A stretch of 64,000 nt of DNA, taken from contig OZ026531.1 of the NCBI GenBank assembly GCA_964019695.1, forward strand, positions 8,565,701 through 8,629,700. The letters run 5' to 3'. How positions within the stretch are numbered: position 1 is the stretch's first letter; every line of letters starts with the position of its first letter. Under the pieces are notes generated by a model. The model had not been told where the DNA came from. It was given only the letters and a program-made list of their open reading frames with translations, and did not search any database. The DNA comes from Loripinus fragilis. Lineage: Eukaryota; Mollusca; Bivalvia; Lucinida; Lucinidae. Shown in pieces: positions 46,401 through 58,173 of the stretch. The position numbers were made by a program, and so were the translations under genes.

Positions 46401-49400
46401 TCCTGTTTTCCCATAGGGCCCAAGGCAAATGGGGATAGCGGTTGTACGCGCTTTCTAAGGCTCTGATCGCTTTTAGATTTTGCACGCGGATAGGGCCAAC
46501 AGAGGCGCAGGTATTGCCATGCGCACCCGCCCGCAACAATGTTTCGATACCGAGTTATCGGGGTGTGGAAGTCCGCCGCCCCGAAGCTTTACGCGCTTCC
46601 GTCTCGCGAACTACTATTTTCATCATGCCCACACGGGCATCAGTTTGTAGTACCGGAGGCCGTCTACAAATGGTGAAAATTTCAAAGCGTTCCGTCGGGA
46701 AATTAAAAAGTTATGAGCATTAGAAGATCTTCCCATTAGGCCCCATTAGGCCTCAGTAGCCGATCCGGCCTAAAACTTGCGCGGGTCACTTTCACGGACA
46801 GGCTCGAAACTGGTGCCAGAAGTTAGCCCCCGACCAGAGCTTCATTGTGAGGCATTGCGTAAAATTTTCCGTCCCCCGAGTGCCAAGCAATAGCCCCTGA
46901 AAGGGCTTTCGGCACAATTTTCACGCCCTTATTTGAGCCACTTGTAGCCGAAGGAATTTTGCGCAAATGACTGAGAGGTGCTCCTGGGCACTGCTCATCA
47001 CTTTGCAATAGGTTCCGGGGCTTTTCGCGAAGGTCGCGTTTTCTCAAACTTTGAGGGCATTAGTGGGTGGGGTGTGAAAACCTCCGAATGCATGGTTCTC
47101 AGCTCCTGCTGTGGGCAGCAAGCCAATTTTTTTTCCAAAATGTTGACCTATAAAAGAGCTTACTCGGGTGTGAAAATTATCATTGTGCGCGCGCGCCCCG
47201 GACCGCAATTATGATATTTCCTGTTTTCCCATAGGGCCCAAGGCAAATGGGGATAGCGGTTGTACGCGCTTTCTAAGGCTCTGATCGCTTTTAGATTTTG
47301 CACGCGGATAGGGCCAACAGAGGCGCAGGTATTGCCATGCGCACCCGCCCGCAACAATGTTTCGATACCGAGTTATCGGGGTGTGGAAGTCCGCCGCCCC
47401 GAAGCTTTACGCGCTTCCGTCTCGCGAACTACTATTTTCATCATGCCCACACGGGCATCAGTTTGTAGTACCGGAGGCCGTCTACAAATGGTGAAAATTT
47501 CAAAGCGTTCCGTCGGGAAATTAAAAAGTTATGAGCATTAGAAGATCTTCCCATTAGGCCCCATTAGGCCACAGTAGCCGATCCGGCCTAAAACTTGCGC
47601 GGGTCACTTTCACGGACGGGCTCGAAACTGGTGCCAGAAGTTAGCCCCCGACCAGAGCTTCATTGTGAGGCATTGCGTAAAATTTTCCGTCCCCCGAGTG
47701 CCGAGCAATAGCCCCTGAAAGGGCTTTCGGCACAATTTTCACGCCCTTATTTGAGCCACTTGTAGCCGAAGGAATTTTGCGCAAATGACTGAGAGGTGCT
47801 CCTGGGCACTGCTCATCACTTTGCAATAGGTTCCGGGGCTTTTCGCGAAGGTCGCGTTTTCTCAAACTTTGAGGGCATTAGTGGGTGGGGTGTGAAAACC
47901 TCCGAATGCATGGTTCTCAGCTCCTGCTGTGGGCAGCAAGCCAATTTTTTTTCCAAAATGTTGACCTATAAAAGAGCTTACTCGGGTGTGAAAATTATCA
48001 TTGTGCGCGCGCGCCCCGGACCGCAATTATGATATTTCCTGTTTTCCCATAGGGCCCAAGGCAAATGGGGATAGCGGTTGTACGCGCTTTCTAAGGCTCT
48101 GATCGCTTTTAGATTTTGCACGCGGATAGGGCCAACAGAGGCGCAGGTATTGCCATGCGCACCCGCCCGCAACAATGTTTCGATACCGAGTTATCGGGGT
48201 GTGGAAGTCCGCCGCCCCGAAGCTTTACGCGCTTCCGTCTCGCGAACTACTATTTTCATCATGCCCACACGGGCATCAGTTTGTAGTACCGGAGGCCGTC
48301 TACAAATGGTGAAAATTTCAAAGCGTTCCGTCGGGAAATTAAAAAGTTATGAGCATTAGAAGATCTTCCCATTAGGCCCCATTAGGCCACAGTAGCCGAT
48401 CCGGCCTAAAACTTGCGCGGGTCACTTTCACGGACGGGCTCGAAACTGGTGCCAGAAGTTAGCCCCCGACCAGAGCTTCATTGTGAGGCATTGCGTAAAA
48501 TTTTCCGTCCCCCGAGTGCCGAGCAATAGCCCCTGAAAGGGCTTTCGGCACAATTTTCACGCCCTTATTTGAGCCACTTGTAGCCGAAGGAATTTTGCGC
48601 AAATGACTGAGAGGTGCTCCTGGGCACTGCTCATCACTTTGCAATAGGTTCCGGGGCTTTTCGCGAAGGTCGCGTTTTCTCAAACTTTGAGGGCATTAGT
48701 GGGTGGGGTGTGAAAACCTCCGAATGCATGGTTCTCAGCTCCTGCTGTGGGCAGCAAGCCAATTTTTTTTCCAAAATGTTGACCTATAAAAGAGCTTACT
48801 CGGGTGTGAAAATTATCATTGTGCGCGCGCGCCCCGGACCGCAATTATGATATTTCCTGTTTTCCCATAGGGCCCAAGGCAAATGGGGATAGCGGTTGTA
48901 CGCGCTTTCTAAGGCTCTGATCGCTTTTAGATTTTGCACGCGGATAGGGCCAACAGAGGCGCAGGTATTGCCATGCGCACCCGCCCGCAACAATGTTTCG
49001 ATACCGAGTTATCGGGGTGTGGAAGTCCGCCGCCCCGAAGCTTTACGCGCTTCCGTCTCGCGAACTACTATTTTCATCATGCCCACACGGGCATCAGTTT
49101 GTAGTACCGGAGGCCGTCTACAAATGGTGAAAATTTCAAAGCGTTCCGTCGGGAAATTAAAAAGTTATGAGCATTAGAAGATCTTCCCATTAGGCCCCAT
49201 TAGGCCACAGTAGCCGATCCGGCCTAAAACTTGCGCGGGTCACTTTCACGGACGGGCTCGAAACTGGTGCCAGAAGTTAGCCCCCGACCAGAGCTTCATT
49301 GTGAGGCATTGCGTAAAATTTTCCGTCCCCCGAGTGCCGAGCAATAGCCCCTGAAAGGGCTTTCGGCACAATTTTCACGCCCTTATTTGAGCCACTTGTA

Positions 49401-49994
49401 GCCGAAGGAATTTTGCGCAAATGACTGAGAGGTGCTCCTGGGCACTGCTCATCACTTTGCAATAGGTTCCGGGGCTTTTCGCGAAGGTCGCGTTTTCTCA
49501 AACTTTGAGGGCATTAGTGGGTAGGGTGTGAAAACCTCCGAATGCATGGTTCTCAGCTCCTGCTGTGGGCAGCAAGCCAATTTTTTTTCCAAAATGTTGA
49601 CCTATAAAAGAGCTTACTCGGGTGTGAAAATTATCATTGTGCGCGCGCGCCCCGGACCGCAATTATGATATTTCCTGTTTTCCCATAGGGCCCAAGGCAA
49701 ATGGGGATAGCGGTTGTACGCGCTTTCTAAGGCTCTGATCGCTTTTAGATTTTGCACGCGGATAGGGCCAACAGAGGCGCAGGTATTGCCATGCGCACCC
49801 GCCCGCAACAATGTTTCGATACCGAGTTATCGGGGTGTGGAAGTCCGCCGCCCCGAAGCTTTACGCGCTTCCGTCTCGCGAACTACTATTTTCATCATGC
49901 CCACACGGGCATCAGTTTGTAGTACCGGAGGCCGTCTACAAATGGTGAAAATTTCAAAGCGTTCCGTCGGGAAATTAAAAAGTTATGAGCATTA
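43451..49994. repeat. Block E copy 2 (units 54-61), older relative of units 35-43
   Basis: Unit 54 has T at 43722 and A at 44106. Unit 55 has T at 44508 and C at 44680. Unit 56 has T near 45358. Unit 58 has T at 46753, A at 46800 and A near 46885. Unit 61 has A at 49523. The order matches units 35, 36, 37, 39 and 43, but with one unit fewer between 58 and 61 than between 39 and 43. Private changes since the split include GGTGCAG near 44052 and AGAGGTT near 45621. Unit 58 lacks the G seen at 31569 and 37295. Confidence 0.75.
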
Positions 49995-52900
49995 GAAGAT
50001 CTTCCCATTAGGCCCCATTAGGCCACAGTAGCCGATCCGGCCTAAAACTTGCGCGGGTCACTTTCACGGACGGGCTCGAAACTGGTGCCAGAAGTTAGCC
50101 CCCGACCAGAGCTTCATTGTGAGGCATTGCGTAAAATTTTCCGTCCCCCGAGTGCCGAGCAATAGCCCCTGAAAGGGCTTTCGGCACAATTTTCACGCCC
50201 TTATTTGAGCCACTTGTAGCCGAAGGAATTTTGCGCAAATGACTGAGAGGTGCTCCTGGGCACTGCTCATCACTTTGCAATAGGTTCCGGGGCTTTTCGC
50301 GAAGGTCGCGTTTTCTCAAACTTTGAGGGCATTAGTGGGTGGGGTGTGAAAACCTCCGAATGCATGGTTCTCAGCTCCTGCTGTGGGCAGCAAGCCAATT
50401 TTTTTTCCAAAATGTTGACCTATAAAAGAGCTTACTCGGGTGTGAAAATTATCATTGTGCGCGCGCGCCCCGGACCGCAATTATGATATTTCCTGTTTTC
50501 CCATAGGGCCCAAGGCAAATGGGGATAGCGGTTGTACGCGCTTTCTAAGGCTCTGATCGCTTTTAGATTTTGCACGCGGATAGGGCCAACAGAGGCGCAG
50601 GTATTGCCATGCGCACCCGCCCGCAACAATGTTTCGATACCGAGTTATCGGGGTGTGGAAGTCCGCCGCCCCGAAGCTTTACGCGCTTCCGTCTCGCGAA
50701 CTACTATTTTCATCATGCCCACACGGGCATCAGTTTGTAGTACCGGAGGCCGTCTACAAATGGTGAAAATTTCAAAGCGTTCCGTCGGGAAATTAAAAAG
50801 TTATGAGCATTAGAAGATCTTCCCATTAGGCCCCATTAGGCCACAGTAGCCGATCCGGCCTAAAACTTGCGCGGGTCACTTTCACGGACGGGCTCGAAAC
50901 TGGTGCCAGAAGTTAGCCCCCGACCAGAGCTTCATTGTGAGGCATTGCGTAAAATTTTCCGTCCCCCGAGTGCCGAGCAATAGCCCCTGAAAGGGCTTTC
51001 GGCACAATTTTCACGCCCTTATTTGAGCCACTTGTAGCCGAAGGAATTTTGCGCAAATGACTGAGAGGTGCTCCTGGGCACTGCTCATCACTTTGCAATA
51101 GGTTCCGGGCTTTTCGCGAAGGTCGCGTTTTCTCAAACTTTGAGGGCATTAGTGGGTAGGGTGTGAAAACCTCCGAATGCATGGTTCTCAGCTCCTGCTG
51201 TGGGCAGCAAGCCAATTTTTTTTCCAAAATGTTGACCTATAAAAGAGCTTACTCGGGTGTGAAAATTATCATTGTGCGCGCGCGCCCCGGACCGCAATTA
51301 TGATATTTCCTGTTTTCCCATAGGGCCCAAGGCAAATGGGGATAGCGGTTGTACGCGCTTTCTAAGGCTCTGATCGCTTTTAGATTTTGCACGCGGATAG
51401 GGCCAACAGAGGCGCAGGTATTGCCATGCGCACCCGCCCGCAACAATGTTTCGATACCGAGTTATCGGGGTGTGGAAGTCCGCCGCCCCGAAGCTTTACG
51501 CGCTTCCGTCTCGCGAACTACTATTTTCATCATGCCCACACGGGCATCAGTTTGTAGTACCGGAGGCCGTCTACAAATGGTGAAAATTTCAAAGCGTTCC
51601 GTCGGGAAATTAAAAAGTTATGAGCATTAGAAGATCTTCCCATTAGGCCCCATTAGGCCACAGTAGCCGATCCGGCCTAAAACTTGCGCGGGTCACTTTC
51701 ACGGACGGGCTCGAAACTGGTGCCAGAAGTTAGCCCCCGACCAGAGCTTCATTGTGAGGCATTGCGTAAAATTTTCCGTCCCCCGAGTGCCGAGCAATAG
51801 CCCCTGAAAGGGCTTTCGGCACAATTTTCACGCCCTTATTTGAGCCACTTGTAGCCGAAGGAATTTTGCGCAAATGACTGAGAGGTGCTCCTGGGCACTG
51901 CTCATCACTTTGCAATAGGTTCCAGGGCTTTTCGCGAAGGTCGCGTTTTCTCAAACTTTGAGGGCATTAGTGGGTGGGGTGTGAAAACCTCCGAATGCAT
52001 GGTTCTCAGCTCCTGCTGTGGGCAGCAAGCCAATTTTTTTTCCAAAATGTTGACCTATAAAAGAGCTTACTCGGGTGTGAAAATTATCATTGTGCGCGCG
52101 CGCCCCGGACCGCAATTATGATATTTCCTGTTTTCCCATAGGGCCCAAGGCAAATGGGGATAGCGGTTGTACGCGCTTTCTAAGGCTCTGATCGCTTTTA
52201 GATTTTGCACGCGGATAGGGCCAACAGAGGCGCAGGTATTGCCATGCGCACCCGCCTGCAACAATGTTTCGATACCGAGTTATCGGGGTGTGGAAGTCCG
52301 CCGCCCCGAAGCTTTACGCGCTTCCGTCTCGCGAACTACTATTTTCATCATGCCCACACGGGCATCAGTTTGTAGTACCGGAGGCCGTCTACAAATGGTG
52401 AAAATTTCAAAGCGTTCCGTCGGGAAATTAAAAAGTTATGAGCATTAGAAGATCTTCCCATTAGGCCCCATTAGGCCACAGTAGCCGATCCGGCCTAAAA
52501 CTTGCGGGGGTCACTTTCACGGACGGGCTCGAAACTGGTGCCAGAAGTTAGCCCCCGACCAGAGCTTCATTGTGAGGCATTGCGTAAAATTTTCCGTCCC
52601 CCGAGTGCCGAGCAATAGCCCCTGAAAGGGCTTTCGGCACAATTTTCACGCCCTTATTTGAGCCACTTGTAGCCGAAGGAATTTTGCGCAAATGACTGAG
52701 AGGTGCTCCTGGGCACTGCTCATCACTTTGCAATAGGTTCCGGGGCTTTTCGCGAAGGTCGCGTTTTCTCAAACTTTGAGGGCATTAGTGGGTGGGGTGT
52801 GAAAACCTCCGAATGCATGGTTCTCAGCTCCTGCTGTGGGCAGCAAGCCAATTTTTTTTCCAAAATGTTGACCTATAAAAGAGCTTACTCGGGTGTGAAA

Positions 52901-55718
52901 ATTATCATTGTGCGCGCGCGCCCCGGACCGCAATTATGATATTTCCTGTTTTCCCATAGGGCCCAAGGCAAATGGGGATAGCGGTTGTACGCGCTTTCTA
53001 AGGCTCTGATCGCTTTTAGATTTTGCACGCGGATAGGGCCAACAGAGGCGCAGGTATTGCCATGCGCACCCGCCCCCAACAATGTTTCGATACCGAGTTA
53101 TCGGGGTGTGGAAGTCCGCCGCCCCGAAGCTTTACGCGCTTCCGTCTCGCGAACTACTATTTTCATCATGCCCACACGGGCATCAGTTTGTAGTACCGGA
53201 GGCCGTCTACAAATGGTGAAAATTTCAAAGCGTTCCGTCGGGAAATTAAAAAGTTATGAGCATTAGAAGATCTTCCCATTAGGCCCCATTAGGCCACAGT
53301 AGCCGATCCGGCCTAAAACTTGCGCGGGTCACTTTCACGGACGGGCTCGAAACTGGTGCCAGAAGTTAGCCCCCGACCAGAGCTTCATTGTGAGGCATTG
53401 CGTAAAATTTTCCGTCCCCCGAGTGCCGAGCAATAGCCCCTGAAAGGGCTTTCGGCACAATTTTCACGCCCTTATTTGAGCCACTTGTAGCCGAATGAAT
53501 TTTGCGCAAATGACTGAGAGGTGCTCCTGGGCACTGCTCATCACTTTGCAATAGGTTCCGGGGCTTTTCGCGAAGGTCGCGTTTTCTCAAACTTTGAGGG
53601 CATTAGTGGGTGGGGTGTGAAAACCTCCGAATGCATGGTTCTCAGCTCCTGCTGTGGGCAGCAAGCCAATTTTTTTTCCAAAATGTTGACCTATAAAAGA
53701 GCTTACTCGGGTGTGAAAATTATCATTGTGCGCGCGCGCCCCGGACCGCAATTATGATATTTCCTGTTTTCCCATAGGGCCCAAGGCAAATGGGGATAGC
53801 GGTTGTACGCGCTTTCTAAGGCTCTGATCGCTTTTAGATTTTGCACGCGGATAGGGCTAACAGAGGCGCAGGTATTGCCATGCGCACCCGCCCGCAACAA
53901 TGTTTCGATACCGAGTTATCGGGGTGTGGAAGTCCGCCGCCCCGAAGCTTTACGCGCTTCCGTCTCGCGAACTACTATTTTCATCATGCCCACACGGGCA
54001 TCAGTTTGTAGTACCGGAGGCCGTCTACAAATGGTGAAAATTTCAAAGCGTTCCCTCGGGAAATTAAAAAGTTATGAGCATTAGAAGATCTTCCCATTAG
54101 GCCCCATTAGGCCACAGTAGCCGATCCGGCCTAAAACTTGCGCGGGTCACTTTCACGGACGGGCTCGAAACTGGTGCCAGAAGTTAGCCCCCGACCAGAG
54201 CTTCATTGTGAGGCATTGCGTAAAATTTTCCGTCCCCCGAGTGCCGAGCAATAGCCCCTGAAAGGGCTTTCGGCACAATTTTCACGCCCTTATTTGAGCC
54301 ACTTGTAGCCGAAGGAATTTTGCGCAAATGACTGAGAGGTGCTCCTGGGCACTGCTCATCACTTTGCAATAGGTTCCGGGGCTTTTCGCGAAGGTCGCGT
54401 TTTCTCAAACTTTGAGGGCATTAGTGGGTGGGGTGTGAAAACCTCCGAATGCATGGTTCTCAGCTCCTGCTGTGGGCAGCAAGCCAATTTTTTTTCCAAA
54501 ATGTTGACCTATAAAAGAGCTTACTCGGGTGTGAAAATTATCATTGTGCGCGCGCGCCCCGGACCGCAATTATGATATTTCCTGTTTTCCCATAGGGCCC
54601 AAGGCAAATGGGGATAGCGGTTGTACGCGCTTTCTAAGGCTCTGATCGCTTTTAGATTTTGCACGCGGATAGGGCCAACAGAGGCGCAGGTATTGCCATG
54701 CGCACCCGCCCGCAACAATGTTTCGATACTGAGTTATCGGGGTGTGGAAGTCCGCCGCCCCGAAGCTTTACGCGCTTCCGTCTCGCGAACTACTATTTTC
54801 ATCATGCCCACACGGGCATCAGTTTGTAGTACCGGAGGCCGTCTACAAATGGTGAAAATTTCAAAGCGTTCCGTCGGGAAATTAAAAAGTTATGAGCATT
54901 AGAAGATCTTCCCATTAGGCCCCATTAGGCCACAGTAGCCGATCCGGCCTAAAACTTGCGCGGGTCACTTTCACGGACGGGCTCGAAACTGGTGCCAGAA
55001 GTTAGCCCCCGACCAGAGCTTCATTGTGAGGCATTGCGTAAAATTTTCCGTCCCCCGAGTGCCGAGCAATAGCCCCTGAAAGGGCTTTCGGCACAATTTT
55101 CACGCCCTTATTTGAGCCACTTGTAGCCGAAGGAATTTTGCGCAAATGACTGAGAGGTGCTCCTGGGCACTGCTCATCACTTTGCAATAGGTTCCGGGGC
55201 TTTTCGCGAAGGTCGCGTTTTCTCAAACTTTGAGGGCATTAGTGGGTGGGGTGTGAAAACCTCCGAATGCATGGTTCTCAGCTCCTGCTGTGGGCAGCAA
55301 GCCAATTTTTTTTCCAAAATGTTGACCTATAAAAGAGCTTACTCGGGTGTGAAAATTATCATTGTGCGCGCGCGCCCCGGACCGCAATTATGATATTTCC
55401 TGTTTTCCCATAGGGCCCAAGGCAAATGGGGATAGCGGTTGTACGCGCTTTCTAAGGCTCTGATCGCTTTTAGATTTTGCACGCGGATAGGGCCAACAGA
55501 GGCGCAGGTATTGCCATGCGCACCCGCCCGCAACAATGTTTCGATACCGAGTTATCGGGGTGTGGAAGTCCGCCGCCCCGAAGCTTTACGCGCTTCCGTC
55601 TCGCGAACTACTATTTTCATCATGCCCACACGGCATCAGTTTGTAGTACCGGAGGCCGTCTACAAATGGTGAAAATTTCAAAGCGTTCCGTCGGGAAATT
55701 AAAAAGTTATGAGCATTA
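49995..55718. repeat. Units 62-68, mostly private variants
   Basis: Unit 62 looks consensus. Unit 63 lost one G near 51107 and has A at 51158. Unit 64 has CCAGGG near 51924 and CCTGCAA near 52257. Unit 65 has GCGGGGG near 52507 and CCCCCAAC near 53076. Unit 66 has GAATGAA, GGCTAAC and CCCTCGG. Unit 67 has TACTGAG near 54730. Unit 68 lost one G near 55633 in the GGGCAT hairpin arm. Confidence 0.75.
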
Positions 55719-58173
55719 GAAGATCTTCCCATTAGGCCCCATTAGGCCACAGTAGCCGATCCGGCCTAAAACTTGCGCGGGTCACTTTCACGGACGGGCT
55801 CGAAACTGGTGCCAGAAGTTAGCCCCCAACCAGAGCTTCATTGTGAGGCATTGCGTAAAATTTTCCGTCCCCCGAGTGCCGAGCAATAGCCCCTGAAAGG
55901 GCTTTCGGCACAATTTTCACGCCCTTATTTGAGCCACTTGTAGCCGAAGGAATTTTGCGCAAATGACTGAGAGGTGCTCCTGGGCACTGCTCATCACTTT
56001 GCAATAGGTTCCGGGGCTTTTCGCGAAGGTCGCGTTTTCTCAAACTTTGAGGGCATTAGTGGGTGGGGTGTGAAAACCTCCGAATGCATGGTTCTCAGCT
56101 CCTGCTGTGGGCAGCAAGCCAATTTTTTTTCCAAAATGTTGACCTATAAAAGAGCTTACTCGGGTGTGAAAATTATCATTGTGCGCGCGCGCCCCGGACC
56201 GCAATTATGATATTTCCTGTTTTCCCATAGGGCCCAAGGCAAATGGGGATAGCGGTTGTACGCGCTTTCTAAGGCTCTGATCGCTTTTAGATTTTGCACG
56301 CGGATAGGGCCAACAGAGGCGCAGGTATTGCCATGCGCACCCGCCCGCAACAATGTTTCGATACCGAGTTATCGGGGTGTGGAAGTCCGCCGCCCCGAAG
56401 CTTTACGCGCTTCCGTCTCGAGAAATACTATTTTCATCATGCCCACACGGGCATCAGTTTGTAGTACCGGAGGCCGTCTACAAATGGTGAAAATTTCAAA
56501 GCGTTCCGTCGGGAAATTAAAAAGTTATGATCATTAGAAGATCTTCCCATTAGGCCCCATTAGGCCACAGTAGCCGATCCGGCCTAAAACTTGCGCGGGT
56601 CACTTTCACGGACGGGCTCGAAACTGGTGCCAGAAGTTAGCCCCCGACCAGAGCTTCATTGTGAGGCATTGCGTAAAATTTTCCGTCCCCCGAGTGCCGA
56701 GCAATAGCCCCTGAAAGGGCTTTCGGCACAATTTTCACGCCCTTATTTGAGCCACTTGTAGCCGAAGGAATTTTGCGCAAATGACTGAGAGGTGCTCCTG
56801 GGCACTGCTCATCACTTTGCAAAAAGGTTCCGGGGCTTTTCGCGAAGGTCGCGTTTTCTCAAACTTTGAGGGCATTAGTGGGTGGGGTGTGAAAACCTCC
56901 GAATGCATGGTTCTCAGCTCCTGCTGTGGGCAGCAAGCCAATTTTTTTTCCAAAATGTTGACCTATAAAAGAGCTTACTCGGGTGTGAAAATTATTATTG
57001 TGCGCGCGCGCCCCGGACCGCAATTATGATATTTCCTGTTTTCCCATAGGGCCCAAGGCAAATGGGGATAGCGGTTGTACGCGCTTTCTAAGGCTCTGAT
57101 GGCTTTTAGATTTTGCACGCGGATAGGGCCAACAGAGGCGCAGGTATTGCCATGCGCACCCGCCCGCAACAATGTTTCGATACCGAGTTATCGGGGTGTG
57201 GAAGTCCGCCGCCCCGAAGCTTTACGCGCTTCTGTCTCGCGAACTACTATTTTCATCATGCCCACACGGGCATCAGTTTGTAGTACCGGAGGCCGTCTAC
57301 AAATGGTGAAAATTTCAAAGCGTTCCGTCGGGAAATTAAAAAGTTATGAGCATTAGAAGATCTTCCCATTAGGCCCCATTAGGCCACAGTAGCCGATCCG
57401 GCCTAAAACTTGCGCGGGTCACTTTCACGGACGGGCTCGAAACTGGTGCCAGAAGTTAGCCCCCGACCAGAGCTTCATTGTGAGGCATTGCGTAAAATTT
57501 TCCGTCCCCCGAGTGCCGAGCAATAGCCCCTGAAAGGGCTTTCGGCACAATTTTCACGTCCTTATTTGAGCCACTTGTAGCCGAAGGAATTTTGCGCAAA
57601 TGACTGAGAGGTGCTCCTGGGCACTGCTCATCACTTTGCAATAGGTTCCGGGGCTTTTCGCGAAGGTCGCGTTTTCTCAAACTTTGAGGGCATTAGTGGG
57701 TGGGGTGTGAAAACCTCCGAATGCATGGTTCTCAGCTCCTGCTGTGGGCAGCAAGCCAATTTTTTTTCCAAAATGTTGACCTATAAAAGAGCTTACTCGG
57801 GTGTGAAAATTATCATTGTGCGCGCGCGCCCCGGACCGCAATTATGATATTTCCTGTTTTCCCATAGGGCCCAAGGCAAATGGGGATAGCGGTTGTACGC
57901 GCTTTCTAAGGCTCTGATCGCTTTTAGATTTTGCACGCGGATAGGGCCAACAGAGGCGCAGGTATTGCCATGCGCACCCGCCCGCAACAATGTTTCGATA
58001 CCGAGTTATCGGGGTGTGGAAGTCCGCCGCCCCGAAGCTTTACGCGCTTCCGTCTCGCGAACTACTATTTTCATCATGCCCACACGGGCATCAGTTTGTA
58101 GTACCGGAGGCCGTCTACAAATGGTGAAAATTTCAAAGCGTTCCGTCGGGAAATTAAAAAGTTATGAGCATTA
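55719..58173. repeat. Block F copy 1 (units 69-71)
   Basis: Shared changes are T at 56531, G at 57101, T at 57233 and T at 57559, all repeated three units later. Copy-specific changes are CCCCCAACC near 55828 and CTCGAGAAATAC near 56419 in unit 69, AAAAAGG near 56822 (one base gained) and T at about 56995 in unit 70. Confidence 0.82.
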
